Source: CADCWK01 sp964244115 (GTDB lineage Bacteria; Chloroflexota; Chloroflexia; Thermomicrobiales; UBA6265). From it: a stretch of 64,000 nucleotides of DNA. Within the stretch, counting starts at the first letter, position 1. The number at the start of each line of letters is the position of its first letter. This document shows, one piece after another, positions 14,673 through 23,719 of the stretch. Under the pieces are notes generated by a model. It was not told the origin of the DNA, did no database searches, and worked only from the letters and a program-made list of their open reading frames with translations. The DNA lies in the NCBI GenBank assembly GCA_964244115.1, contig CAXTHM010000002.1, forward strand, positions 59,303-123,302, in the 5' to 3' direction. Made by a program: the position numbers and the translations under genes.

Positions 14673-15725
14673 ATGATCATCACCCTCGACGCGAACGCAC
14701 CGGTCGCGACCTCCGTTGCCCTGCTCGACGCGGCGGTGGCCCTTCGAAAACCCGCCCGGATGATGCCGGACGGCCGGGGAGGACTGATCGTCGCGATCGA
14801 CGGTTCCCTGCCCGACGATCTCCTGCACGGGTCGGGCATCAGCGGCATCCACCGCCAGCACAAGCCGTACGTGCTGGCGTCGCTGGAACAACGGGAACGC
14901 TCCGTCGTCACGTTGGGTGACGTCCGGATCGGTGGTGACCGCCCGGTCGTCATGGCCGGGCCGTGTTCGATCGAGGGGCGGGAGTCGCTCCTGCGGACCG
15001 CCCACGCCGTCCGGGCGGCCGGTGCCGACATCCTGCGGGGCGGCGCGTTCAAGCCCCGTACCTCCCCCTACAGTTTCCAGGGACTGGGCGAAGAGGGCCT
15101 GCGCTACCTCGCCGAGGCCCGGGAGCAGACCGGTATGCCGGTCATCACCGAGGTGATGGAGCCGGAGCAGGTCGATCTGGTGGCCGAATACGCGGACATC
15201 ATCCAGATCGGCACCCGGAACATGAGCAACTACCCGCTGCTCCGCCGGGTCGGACAGCTTCGGAAGCCGGTCCTGCTCAAGCGCGGCATGTCGGCGCGGG
15301 TCGACGAGTGGCTGATGAGCGCGGAATACATCCTGGCCGGCGGCAACATGGACGTCATCCTCTGCGAGCGCGGTATCCGCAGCTTCGACCCGGCGACGCG
15401 CTTCACCCTCGACCTGACGGCGGTCCCGCTGGTCCGGCAGTTGACGCACCTGCCGATCGTCGTCGATCCCAGCCATGGGACCGGGGTCCGCTCCCTGGTC
15501 GGCGCGATGGCGGTCGCCGGGATCGCGGCGGGAGCCGACGGGATCTTCGTCGAAGCCGAGCCGAACCCGGAACAGGCGACGTCGGACGCGGCGCAGACCA
15601 TCGACCCGGACGAACTCCGCGAGATCGTCCAGCGGAGCCGCCTGGTCGCCGACGCGATCCGCGTCCGGTTGCCGCAGCCGGTCCGCTTCGAGGAGACGCG
15701 GGAACTGGCCGCGGTCGGGGAGTAG
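14673..15725 (+). CDS. aroF: 3-deoxy-7-phosphoheptulonate (DAHP) synthase
   Basis: Condenses phosphoenolpyruvate with erythrose 4-phosphate, the first step of the shikimate pathway. The 350-residue protein is of the Bacillus AroA/Thermotoga type. Residues 1-75 form a small ferredoxin-like regulatory domain (MIITLDANAPVATSVA). The barrel carries AGPCSIEG, GGAFKPRTSPYSFQG, QIGTRNM, LLKRGM and the metal-site segments CERGIRSF and VVDPSHGTG. AGGAG lies 8 bases before the ATG at 14673; the open frame extends upstream through the terminator and is not used. Regulation is predicted at two levels: transcription attenuation by the leader at 14394-14600, and feedback through the N-terminal domain, as known in this subfamily. 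Confidence 0.94.
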   Translation: MIITLDANAPVATSVALLDAAVALRKPARMMPDGRGGLIVAIDGSLPDDLLHGSGISGIHRQHKPYVLASLEQRERSVVTLGDVRIGGDRPVVMAGPCSIEGRESLLRTAHAVRAAGADILRGGAFKPRTSPYSFQGLGEEGLRYLAEAREQTGMPVITEVMEPEQVDLVAEYADIIQIGTRNMSNYPLLRRVGQLRKPVLLKRGMSARVDEWLMSAEYILAGGNMDVILCERGIRSFDPATRFTLDLTAVPLVRQLTHLPIVVDPSHGTGVRSLVGAMAVAGIAAGADGIFVEAEPNPEQATSDAAQTIDPDELREIVQRSRLVADAIRVRLPQPVRFEETRELAAVGE

Positions 15726-15766
15726 AGCGGGACGCCCCGGCCGCGATCAAGCGGAACGCGACCGGC

Positions 15767-16609
15767 TCAACTCGCTGACTCCGGTTCGGTACTGGACACC
15801 GTGGGCAGGCCAAGGGCCTCGACCAGGCGGGACAAGGTCGGTCCCGCCTCGGCATGGACGACGACATCGAACGTCTCATCCAGTAGCGTCGCCTCGCGGT
15901 TGAGGATCGCCGTCGCGGCCCCCGACTGGCTGGCCAGCCGGGGCAGCCGGGCCGCCGGGTTCACGACGAGCGAGCTGCCGATGACGAGGAGCAGGTCGCA
16001 GGAGCGGGCGACCTCCGTCGCCCGGCGCAGGGTCGCGATGGGGAGCGGCTCGCCGAACAGGACGGTCGAACCGCGCAGCGGGCTGCCGCAGCTCGCGCAG
16101 ACCGGTTCGGTCTCCGTATCCCGGATCTGCCCGTAGATCCCGTCGGCGTCCCACTCATGCCCGTTCGCCAGGCAACGCAGCAGGCGGCGGGTGCCGTGCA
16201 GCTCCAGCACCCGCTCGGGGTCCTGTCCGGCCTCGATGTGCAGCCCATCGATGTTCTGCGTCACGGTCGCCAGCAAGACGCCCGCCCGCTCGAGCGCCAC
16301 CAGGGCCGCATGACCTTCGTTGGGCCGGATCAGGCGTGAGACAGGGTAACGTTCCCGCCAGCTCTGCCAGTAGGCCCGCCGGGTCGCGGGGTTCGTCGCG
16401 AAGTCGTCCAGGCGCGGGAGCTTGCCCGTCGTCCAGACGCCCTGCGGTCCCCGGTAGTCCGGGATGCCGGACTCGGTGCTGATCCCCGCTCCGGTCAGCG
16501 CGACGATCTTCCGCCGGCCACGGGTGATGTCGACGAGTCGTCGGAACGACTCGTCAGGCATATCGCCTCGCCGCGCGGCGGTCGCGTCTCGTGATGCCTG
16601 ATCAGCCAT
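15767..16609 (-). CDS. NAD-dependent protein deacylase (sirtuin, Sir2 family)
   Basis: Removes acyl groups from lysines using NAD. The 280-residue protein has GAGISTESGIPDYRG, the TQNID loop and the catalytic His of LELHGT. The NAD-binding IGSSLVVNPAARLP segment is also present. The zinc module is unusual: it shows CASC as the second pair, but the first position is a lone Cys followed by Gly-His (RCLANGHEW), so a Cys3-His site is possible. The ATG at 16609 has only a distant AGGGAG. An internal ATG 16 codons on (16561) has GAGG at better spacing and may be the true start. Confidence 0.92.
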   Translation of the reverse strand: MADQASRDATAARRGDMPDESFRRLVDITRGRRKIVALTGAGISTESGIPDYRGPQGVWTTGKLPRLDDFATNPATRRAYWQSWRERYPVSRLIRPNEGHAALVALERAGVLLATVTQNIDGLHIEAGQDPERVLELHGTRRLLRCLANGHEWDADGIYGQIRDTETEPVCASCGSPLRGSTVLFGEPLPIATLRRATEVARSCDLLLVIGSSLVVNPAARLPRLASQSGAATAILNREATLLDETFDVVVHAEAGPTLSRLVEALGLPTVSSTEPESAS

Positions 16610-16676
16610 GTCCGTCCCGATGCTCCCTTGGTCGCTGACCTGAGGCGCTCGTCGCCGTCCCGCCGACCGTGGCCAC

Positions 16677-17945
16677 TCAGGGCTCCGGGGACAGGAGCCG
16701 GGTCATGACCGTACGGGTGAAGCGACGAACGTTGGTCTCGCTGACGGAGTAGTACTTCATCCCCCGGTGGGGACGCACCGAGACCAGGCCGGACCGTTCG
16801 AGCAGGCCGAGATGCCGAGAGACGGCTGACTGGGCGATGTCGAGCCGGTTGACAATCTCCTGGGCGTAATATTCCCCATCGGCCAGTATCTCGAGGATCC
16901 GGAGGCGGGTCGAATCGCCGAGTGCCTTGGCGGTCTCGACCAGCGCATCGGCATCGAGATCCTCGGTGCCATCCCCGTCGCCGACGATGAAGTCATCGGA
17001 CAGCGAGTCCGGGGACGACCAGTCGGAATCGGAGTCGGACCCTTGTGGTACCGGCGGCTCCATCCAGTCGGTGAGATCCGGAATCCCGAGCGGTCCGCCG
17101 GCCGATGGGCCCCACGCTCCGGCCTTCCGGTGAGCCTGATTCTGGCGCTCCATGAACCGGTGCGCGTCGAAGAAGATGATCCCGCGAGGCGGGCTCAGGA
17201 TGAAGCTGATGTATGCACCAAGATGCACGGACGGGTGGAAGGTGATCTCGGTGATGTCGTACAGCCGCGCGGCCAGCGTGGACGGTATCCTGGCGCCCGT
17301 CAGGTCACCGAAGACCCGTCCGAACCCTCTGTGCAGGATATCATTCGCCTCCAGGGCGGCCTCGTGCAGCGTATCCGCCTGGCGGAGGAACTCATCGCGG
17401 TAGACCGTCTGCCAGACCGTCCGGAAGAGATTGATGGTCCGCAGCCGGGCAGGGTCCTCGAACAGCGGGATCACCTCGTCGGGCGTGGCCGTGGTCAGCG
17501 CCGGCTCGAGGAACGGTCGCCACTGAAGGTCCCGAGCGGACTCGGCGGCGGTGTCCAGGGCGGGCGGTGTCGGATCGAGACGATCGTCGCGGCGGACTCG
17601 CTGGACGGCCCGGATCGCCATCTGGAGATAGTCGGCGGGCGAGAGATCCGTCATGTAGTCGAGCACGTCGGCGAATCCGGCGTCCCGGTTTCGCGGAGCC
17701 AGGGGATCGAACCGGGTGATTGGCTCTTCCAGGTAGTAGAGCAGGCGGCCGGAGAATCCCTGCAGGATGTCGAGGTCGTAACGGGTCTCGTCGGGCAATG
17801 ACCGCCGGGCGTTCACGAGCCACGGGTCCATCCCCGCCCCCGGTACGGCCCGGTAGAGCAACGCCAGCGTCGAGATGAAGTCGACCGGGAGCGACACGAC
17901 CGAGTTCAGCCGGATGATGGGTTGGGCTGGGACGAGTTCCCCCAT
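16677..17945 (-). CDS. ArsR-type regulator with large N-terminal domain
   Basis: A 422-residue transcription regulator. Residues 325-415 form a winged helix typical of ArsR proteins (AKALGDSTRLRILEILADGE, then a recognition-helix region AQSAVSRHLGLLERSGLV). Residues 1-300 are a helical domain resembling those of longer ArsR-family proteins in Actinobacteria and Chloroflexi, of unknown ligand. An acidic Asp/Ser linker lies between. No CxC metal site of classical ArsR is seen. Divergent from the XRE-cupin regulator, with a palindrome at 18080-18097 upstream of its start that may serve autoregulation. Confidence 0.85.
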   Translation of the reverse strand: MGELVPAQPIIRLNSVVSLPVDFISTLALLYRAVPGAGMDPWLVNARRSLPDETRYDLDILQGFSGRLLYYLEEPITRFDPLAPRNRDAGFADVLDYMTDLSPADYLQMAIRAVQRVRRDDRLDPTPPALDTAAESARDLQWRPFLEPALTTATPDEVIPLFEDPARLRTINLFRTVWQTVYRDEFLRQADTLHEAALEANDILHRGFGRVFGDLTGARIPSTLAARLYDITEITFHPSVHLGAYISFILSPPRGIIFFDAHRFMERQNQAHRKAGAWGPSAGGPLGIPDLTDWMEPPVPQGSDSDSDWSSPDSLSDDFIVGDGDGTEDLDADALVETAKALGDSTRLRILEILADGEYYAQEIVNRLDIAQSAVSRHLGLLERSGLVSVRPHRGMKYYSVSETNVRRFTRTVMTRLLSPEP

Positions 17946-18327
17946 GGCAGATCTCCCTCGATCCGACGCCGGCGCTGGCTTGGCTTGGTCTCATCGTCGT
18001 GCCAGGGTCCTCGACACCCGATTCCACAGGCGCTGGAGGGGTCACCGATCGGGCGACCAGCGATGAGGACACCCGATGCCGGGATCGACTGATCCCGAAG
18101 ATAACACAATCGCCATAGTCTCATAAGGCTTCCCCGGACCGGCCGGAGATGTCATTACGAATCATGTGCACTATGATGATTATCTGCTGAACAGCGGTGA
18201 CTGAATCTGATGCGAAGATGTGCTCTATAAGGAACATGCTGGCGCTGGACGGACTCCGGCCGATGTGCGGTATGATGCGTGCCTTCGTGCGTGTTGCTGG
18301 ATGACGATCGGGAGCGGAGCCGGACCG
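17946..18327. other. divergent intergenic region between two regulators
   Basis: AT-richer than the surroundings at 18100-18240, as expected for divergent promoters. A TATGAT at 18271-18276 could be a -10 for the XRE gene, but no good -35 accompanies it. Holds the palindrome listed separately. Confidence 0.4.
18080..18097. promoter_or_regulatory. palindromic operator candidate
   Basis: CGGGATC and GATCCCG separated by GACT form a perfect 7-base inverted repeat 135 bases upstream of the ArsR-type gene. No T-run follows, so it is not a terminator. Confidence 0.35.
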
Positions 18328-19344
18328 ATGGAGGATGAGGAGCACGTCGCGTCCGATCAGCGTCGTCGCCAGGAGATCGACGAGATCGGTCGGGCGGTCA
18401 AGGTCGCCAGGAATGGCCTCGGCTGGAGCCTGCGGCGACTCGCCGAGGAGGCCGGCGTGAGCGCAAGCCTGCTGAGTGCCGTCGAGACCGGGAAGATCGT
18501 CCCCACCGTCGGGAGTCTGTTCGCGATCAGCGACGCCCTCGGTCAATCCGCCGAGACGTTCTTTCCGGCTCGTCGCCGGCCGACGTCGTCCGAACCGGAC
18601 GACGTCGGAGCCGAGCGACAGGAGTCTGAACCGGAAGCCGTTCAACCGGCGAAGGCAGCGCAGGACAGGACCGATCAGGAGCGGGTCTCATCGCAGTCCT
18701 CGTCTGCTCCGATCTCGCCAGCTCCCCTACCCCATCGAGCCGCGCCGGATCGCGAAGCGGTGGCGGCCAACCGGGCGAGACGTGGTGCCTCCCGCCCGGT
18801 CGATCGTTCGATCGTCAGACCAGTGCGTACGATCTCGCGCCGGGCGAGCACCACGTCGCGCACCAAGGGGACGCCGACCAGTCCGACGCCGACCGGCATC
18901 CCGGACACCGGTCCGGCCCGAGATGTCGCCGGTCCCGCGGTGGCCGCCCTATCGGTCCGTGGCGTCCCCGACGACGCGACAATGGGCGTGACGGTGCCGG
19001 GGGCCACGCTTCGTCGGGCCTCCCAGCGGCCGACGGTCGTCCTCGAGGACGGTGTCTCCTGGACGCTCCCGGTCGACCTACCCGACCCGATCGGCAAGGT
19101 GATAGCGGTCTCGATCCCTGCCGGTGTGCGGGCTCCGTCCAGACATCGGGTCCGCGACCAGGCAACGACCCTGCTGGTCACCGGTGGCCGGTTGCGCATC
19201 GACGTCGCCTTCGTCGAGACGATACTGGAGACAGGCGACAGCGTCGTCGTCACGGCGGGTGTCCCCCATCGGTTGTCGGGTCACCCACGGCAGCCAACGA
19301 CCTATCTGGTCTTCGTCGCCGGAGCGTGGGACGGGACGATCTAA
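18328..19344 (+). CDS. XRE-family regulator with C-terminal cupin
   Basis: A 338-residue regulator. Residues 20-80 are an XRE helix-turn-helix (LRRLAEEAGVSASLLSAVETGK). A long Pro/Arg/Ser-rich linker of about 170 residues follows. Residues 255-338 form a cupin barrel with PSRHRVRDQATTLLVTGG and GDSVVVTAGVPHRLSG. HTH-cupin proteins usually sense a small metabolite. GGAG lies 8 bases before the ATG at 18328, preferred over earlier in-frame starts. It heads a plus-strand run with the DUF2325-like and recombinase genes. Confidence 0.87.
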   Translation: MEDEEHVASDQRRRQEIDEIGRAVKVARNGLGWSLRRLAEEAGVSASLLSAVETGKIVPTVGSLFAISDALGQSAETFFPARRRPTSSEPDDVGAERQESEPEAVQPAKAAQDRTDQERVSSQSSSAPISPAPLPHRAAPDREAVAANRARRGASRPVDRSIVRPVRTISRRASTTSRTKGTPTSPTPTGIPDTGPARDVAGPAVAALSVRGVPDDATMGVTVPGATLRRASQRPTVVLEDGVSWTLPVDLPDPIGKVIAVSIPAGVRAPSRHRVRDQATTLLVTGGRLRIDVAFVETILETGDSVVVTAGVPHRLSGHPRQPTTYLVFVAGAWDGTI

Positions 19345-19418
19345 ACCGGTCCGTTATGGTGAGCTACACTATCGGTCGTTGTCAGGGATATGTCTCGCTT
19401 CCTCGGATCGGAGCCTCG

Positions 19419-20879
19419 GTGTCACTCTTCAAGCTCTGGCGACGCCCCGCCACGCCGGACCTGCGGGAACCCGAGCCGAGTCCTCAACCGATTGCGGAGT
19501 CGAAACCGGGGCGAGACGTCGGATCGGCGACATCGCCGTCCTCGGCTTCCGCCCAGCCCGTAACGTTCGCGACGAAGGCTGAATCTCGGCCCGGCCCGGC
19601 GCCGTCGACCGTTCCCAGCGGCGATCGTTCGCCCGCGGCATCCGCTGCCTCCACGGATGAGTTCCGGCCGGATCGTGGGCCGGCCGAGGCCAGGACGCGA
19701 CCCGGCCTCGTCGTTGACGTACGACTGGCGAGTCGCGCGATCCTCACCGACCGGACGCAGTCCCTCCGTCGAGCCGTCCACGATACCCCTGACGATCGGC
19801 CCGCCACCCAGACGCCGCCCGAGACAGCGGCACCGCTCGATTCGCGTCGAACAGCCGAGGTCGTCGAGGTTCCCGGCACGCGGCGGCCAGCAACGCCGCG
19901 CGAACCGCAGGTGGCGGCGGCCTACCGCCTCTTCGAGGGGGACGAACCCGAGCGCGCCAGAACGATCCTCGAAGGGATCGCCGTCGATGGCCCCGTCGAA
20001 GCAGCGGGACGCGACCTCCTGGACGTGCTGCTCCCACCGGACGCGCCGCTGGAGATCGTCGACGCCGTCCTCCGGCACAATGACGATGACCTGTCCCTGT
20101 CGGAGCGGAGCCACTGGCTGGCCCGACGATTCGACAGTGCCCCGGTGAACCCGATGGCGCAGCGGGACGCGGCGCTCGATCTTCTCGGGGCCGCGACGAT
20201 GGCGGGCGAGGCGGGTTGGCGCCTCGTGCAGGAGCCGGGGCGGCGGGCGCGCCTGGATGCCGCCCTGTCGGAACCGGAAGCCCAGATCGACCTGCTCGAG
20301 CAGGAGGCGCTGGCTCCGGTCGGGACCGGCCTCCCCGGCACCGTTCCCGGCCGGACCCTGGCGTTCGGCCGGCTTATGGCGGCCCGGGGTGAGCTGGTGG
20401 CCGTCCGCGATGCCGAACGGCTCCTGCATGTCCTTCGCGAGCCTCAGCTGGCCTATCTGCTGGAACACGACCGGAAGCGGTGGGGCTCGGCGTTCCGAAG
20501 CGACCCGACCGCCCGTCGGACGCTCCCCTACCCGAGCAGCCGCCTGACGGTCGTCCTGGCCGGGGGGCACCCGCCCCTCCGCCGGCTGGCTCGGCGTGAA
20601 CTCGATGAGATGGATCTCGCGGACGTGCGGGAGTTCCCCTCGGCCTGGGAGGGCAACCGGCAGGGGCGCCACGCCCGGGACACCGTCGAGGGATCCGATC
20701 TGGCGGTGGTCATCTGGCGCCAGATCGCGCACAGCACCTCGGACCAGATCATCTCCGCGGCGCGGTCCCTGTCCGTCCCGGTCGTGCGGGCCGACACGCC
20801 GACGATCTCCGCGATCCGACGCGCGGTGACGGAGTTCCAGGACCCGACCACGCGACGGGGAGAGCCGACGCACCCCTGA
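19419..20879 (+). CDS. DUF2325-like C-terminal domain protein
   Basis: A 486-residue cytoplasmic protein of unknown function. Residues 1-150 are low-complexity (Pro/Arg/Ser). The middle is helical with a repeat-like start (YRLFEGDEPERARTILEGI). The last 110 residues resemble DUF2325: VVLAGGHPPLRRLARREL, then SDLAVVIWRQIAHSTSDQI and SVPVVRADT. GTG at 19419 is chosen because GGAG lies 5 bases before it; earlier in-frame ATGs (19326, 19356) overlap or abut the previous gene. It lies between the XRE-cupin and recombinase genes, all on the same strand. Confidence 0.7.
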   Translation: MSLFKLWRRPATPDLREPEPSPQPIAESKPGRDVGSATSPSSASAQPVTFATKAESRPGPAPSTVPSGDRSPAASAASTDEFRPDRGPAEARTRPGLVVDVRLASRAILTDRTQSLRRAVHDTPDDRPATQTPPETAAPLDSRRTAEVVEVPGTRRPATPREPQVAAAYRLFEGDEPERARTILEGIAVDGPVEAAGRDLLDVLLPPDAPLEIVDAVLRHNDDDLSLSERSHWLARRFDSAPVNPMAQRDAALDLLGAATMAGEAGWRLVQEPGRRARLDAALSEPEAQIDLLEQEALAPVGTGLPGTVPGRTLAFGRLMAARGELVAVRDAERLLHVLREPQLAYLLEHDRKRWGSAFRSDPTARRTLPYPSSRLTVVLAGGHPPLRRLARRELDEMDLADVREFPSAWEGNRQGRHARDTVEGSDLAVVIWRQIAHSTSDQIISAARSLSVPVVRADTPTISAIRRAVTEFQDPTTRRGEPTHP

Positions 20880-20923
20880 TCGAGAACGATCGACCTCAGC
20901 GCCACGCGAGACCGGAGGAGTCC

Positions 20924-22048
20924 ATGGGTCAGTCCGATGCGGAGACCATCCCCCTCGACGGCTTCGACGACCAGCCAGCACCCAGCCGACCTTCTCGCCG
21001 CCCCCGGACCGCTCCGACCGAGCCGCCCCGTCGGACGACCCGGGGACGTGACGCGGTCACGACCGATGAGCGCGAGGCCGCGCCATCGGCGAGCCGCGCG
21101 ATGAGCGCCATCGAGGCCGACGAGCACCGCCTCCGGCCCGAACAGCTCGCCCTCGTGGACCAGTTGCCACGGGGCAGCGAGATGCCGCTGCTCGGGGGCC
21201 TGGCCCCGCTAGTCTCGACCTCGTCCCTACCACTCGCCCGGAGCTGGTATCGGCGCGAACTGGAGCAGGCCCGTCGGCCGAAGAACACCGTCGAGTCCTA
21301 CAGCTACGACCTCCAGACGCTGGAGACGATGATCGGCCCCAAGCCCCTCCACCGGATCGACCGGACCGACATCGCCCGCTACCTCGGGGAGGCCGAGACG
21401 CGATCGACCCGGAAACGCCGCCTGACGACGGCGCGGCGCTTCTTCCGCTACCTGATTGAGGATGCCCGGGTCCTGAAGATCGACCCGACCGAGGGGTTCT
21501 TCCCGCACCAGATCACCCTGCGGCTGCCGGTCCCGCTGTTCCCCAACGAGCAGGAGGCGCTGATGGACGCCGCTGACGCCGACGAGCCCTGGTCCGCGCC
21601 CGCGATCCACCTCATGCTCCGTCTCGGCCTGACCCGCGGCGAGCTACTCGGGCTCCGGCCGGAGCATATCGACCGGTCCGACCCGGCGCAGCCAGTCGTC
21701 TTCGTCGGCTTCGAGACCACGGCCAAACGGGGCCTCGAGCGCCGGATGGCGGCGGACGGTGAGTTCCTCAGGCGGCTGGACGACTACCTCGTCGCGGAGG
21801 AGCCTGTCGATCGGCTGTTCCCGGTCGGGCCGCCGGCCGTCAACGCGATGGTCGACCGAGTCCGGAAGCGGGCCGGGCTCGCCAAGGGGATCACCCCGCA
21901 GACCCTTCGCTACACCTTCGCCGTCGAGCACGCCCGTCAGGGCGCCGACACCGATCGGCTCCTGGAGCTCCTCGGGCTGGTCGACGACCCGAGAAACCGG
22001 GCCAGCGTCGGGCGCTATCTCCAGTTGGCGAGCCCGCCGCTCGGGTAG
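20924..22048 (+). CDS. tyrosine recombinase-like protein, divergent active site
   Basis: A 374-residue protein with the two domains of tyrosine recombinases: a SAM-like core-binding domain at about 105-190 and a catalytic domain at 195-374. Arg238 (TRGELLGL), a Lys in TTAKRG, Arg329 (TLRYT) and Tyr365 (GRYLQLA) fit the catalytic set. The usual His three residues before the second Arg is Gln326, and the His/Trp of the LGH motif is Leu352. Two of six catalytic positions are therefore replaced, as in some degenerate or specialised recombinases. The N-terminal 100 residues are low-complexity. GGAGGAG precedes the ATG. No attachment sites, excisionase or cargo are visible, so a mobile-element role is not shown. 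Confidence 0.8.
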   Translation: MGQSDAETIPLDGFDDQPAPSRPSRRPRTAPTEPPRRTTRGRDAVTTDEREAAPSASRAMSAIEADEHRLRPEQLALVDQLPRGSEMPLLGGLAPLVSTSSLPLARSWYRRELEQARRPKNTVESYSYDLQTLETMIGPKPLHRIDRTDIARYLGEAETRSTRKRRLTTARRFFRYLIEDARVLKIDPTEGFFPHQITLRLPVPLFPNEQEALMDAADADEPWSAPAIHLMLRLGLTRGELLGLRPEHIDRSDPAQPVVFVGFETTAKRGLERRMAADGEFLRRLDDYLVAEEPVDRLFPVGPPAVNAMVDRVRKRAGLAKGITPQTLRYTFAVEHARQGADTDRLLELLGLVDDPRNRASVGRYLQLASPPLG

Positions 22049-22261
22049 GTTCGGCCCGACCTCGACGGCTGAGTCTGGAAGCGAGCGAGGGATCGGATCG
22101 ACACGACGCACGTATCTCCCGTCAGCGACTGAGAAGCACCATACACCGGCGATCGCCAAGTAACCGGGCGGCTTCAGCGCCGGTTCAAAGCGCTGGAACC
22201 AATGGAAACCGCAGGTCGAGAAGCGCCGTGCGGACGGAAATCGAAGACAGGGGGGATGGGA

Positions 22262-22618
22262 ATGACGCGAGTCGAGGATCTCCGCCGCGAGCGCTGCGTG
22301 GCCTGCCGGAAGGACGCCGTACCGCTGCTGGGCGAAGCGCTGGACGAGATGTTGCTCATGGTGCCGGACTGGGAGCTTCGGTACGTGGACGACGTACCGC
22401 GACTGGAGCGGCGCTTTCCCGTCAGGGACTGGGCCGCGGCGATCCGCCTGACCAACCAGATCAGCGACCTCGCCCTGGCCGAAGACCATCACCCCGTGAT
22501 CACGACGGAATGGAAGGCCGTTACCGTGGCCTGGTGGACGCACATCATCCGCAACCTGCACCGCAACGATGTGCTGATGGCGGCCAGGACCGACGCCCTG
22601 GTGGAGGACACCGTCTGA
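22262..22618 (+). CDS. phhB: pterin-4a-carbinolamine dehydratase
   Basis: Recycles 4a-hydroxytetrahydrobiopterin, or acts as a DCoH-like protein. The 118-residue product has the family core AEDHHPVITTEWKAVTVAWWTH. An N-terminal CVAC pair precedes it, seen in many prokaryotic members. The ATG at 22262 follows a G-rich GGGGGGAT; an earlier in-frame ATG at 22256 is also possible. No aromatic amino acid hydroxylase is seen in the window, so the substrate route is unclear (molybdopterin-related roles have been suggested for some members). Confidence 0.9.
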   Translation: MTRVEDLRRERCVACRKDAVPLLGEALDEMLLMVPDWELRYVDDVPRLERRFPVRDWAAAIRLTNQISDLALAEDHHPVITTEWKAVTVAWWTHIIRNLHRNDVLMAARTDALVEDTV

Positions 22619-22680
22619 CGAAGGACACGCCCGCTCGACCCATTGCCACCCGATCCGACCGTCCGATCAAGGAGCCCGTG

Positions 22681-23640
22681 ATGTCGCTCGCCCCATTGGA
22701 TCCCTTCGCCCTCCGACCACTCGGCTCGACCGGACTCGACGTGACGGGGATCTGCTTCGGCGCCGCCCCGCTCGGCGACATGGGCGGGACATTCAACATC
22801 AACCCCGGCGAGGAGCGATCCCTGGAGACCCTTCGGGAGTTGCTGGCGAGCCCGATCCGGTTCCTCGACACGGCGGCCGGCTACGGCGACGGGACCAGCG
22901 AGCGCCGGGTGGGGATGGCGCTGGCCGAGATCGGCGGGCCGCCCGCCGACATGGTGATCGCGACCAAGGCCGACCCGGACGCCAAGACGAACGACTTCTC
23001 CGGGGACCAGTGCCGGCGCTCGGTCGAGCGCAGCCAGAAGCTGCTCGGCCTCGACCATCTCCCGCTGGTCTACCTGCACGACCCCGAGTATCACGACGAC
23101 GCGACGCTAATGGCGCCGGGCGGGGCGGTCGAGGCGCTGGTCGAGATGCGGCGCGAGGGCATCATCGGCGCGATCGGGATCGGCGGGGGCGACATCGCCA
23201 CCATGCATCGCTATCTCGAGCTCGGCGTCTTCACGGTCATGCTCACCCACAACCGGTTCAATCTCCTCAACCGGTCCGCAGAGGGCCTCATCGACGCGGC
23301 CGTCGGGCGCGGCATGGCGGTCTGCAACGCTGCCCCGTACGGCAGTGGCATCCTCGCCAAGGGGCCAGCGGCCTACCCCCGGTTCATGTACCGGGATGCC
23401 GGGGCCGAGACCCTCCGCAACGCCGAGGCCTGTCAGCGGCTGGCCGAGCGTCACGGGGTCCCGCTCGCCGCCGTCGCCCTCCAGTTCTCGCTGCGGGACC
23501 CGCAGGTCACCGCCACTGTGGTCGGCATGAGCCGGCCCGAGCGCGTCGCGGAAACCGTCGCGCTTGCCCGGTACCCGATCCCGGATGCGCTCTGGCGGGA
23601 ACTGACAGAGTTGCCGTTCTCGATGGTGGAAGGCGTCTAG
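22681..23640 (+). CDS. aldo/keto reductase
   Basis: NAD(P)H-linked oxidoreductase of 319 residues with the AKR barrel: FLDTAAGYGDGTSERRVG (catalytic Asp and Tyr), the Lys of VIATKAD, and LVYLHDPEY with the His. It resembles the D-threo-aldose/L-fucose dehydrogenase branch, so a sugar substrate is a reasonable guess. AAGGAG lies 7 bases before the ATG. It follows the dehydratase gene by 62 bases. Confidence 0.88.
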   Translation: MSLAPLDPFALRPLGSTGLDVTGICFGAAPLGDMGGTFNINPGEERSLETLRELLASPIRFLDTAAGYGDGTSERRVGMALAEIGGPPADMVIATKADPDAKTNDFSGDQCRRSVERSQKLLGLDHLPLVYLHDPEYHDDATLMAPGGAVEALVEMRREGIIGAIGIGGGDIATMHRYLELGVFTVMLTHNRFNLLNRSAEGLIDAAVGRGMAVCNAAPYGSGILAKGPAAYPRFMYRDAGAETLRNAEACQRLAERHGVPLAAVALQFSLRDPQVTATVVGMSRPERVAETVALARYPIPDALWRELTELPFSMVEGV

Positions 23641-23719
23641 CGCGGCGGCGCCGGCGCACGTCTCTTGCGTGTCCCCTCGTTCCGGCAGGCGGTCTCGCGT
23701 TCGGCATCAGGGAGGGTGG

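Noticed and set aside
20924..22048. Tyrosine recombinase as the integrase of the rseP insert
   Set aside because: It is about 14 kb away, with host-like composition and altered catalytic residues; nothing links it to the insert.
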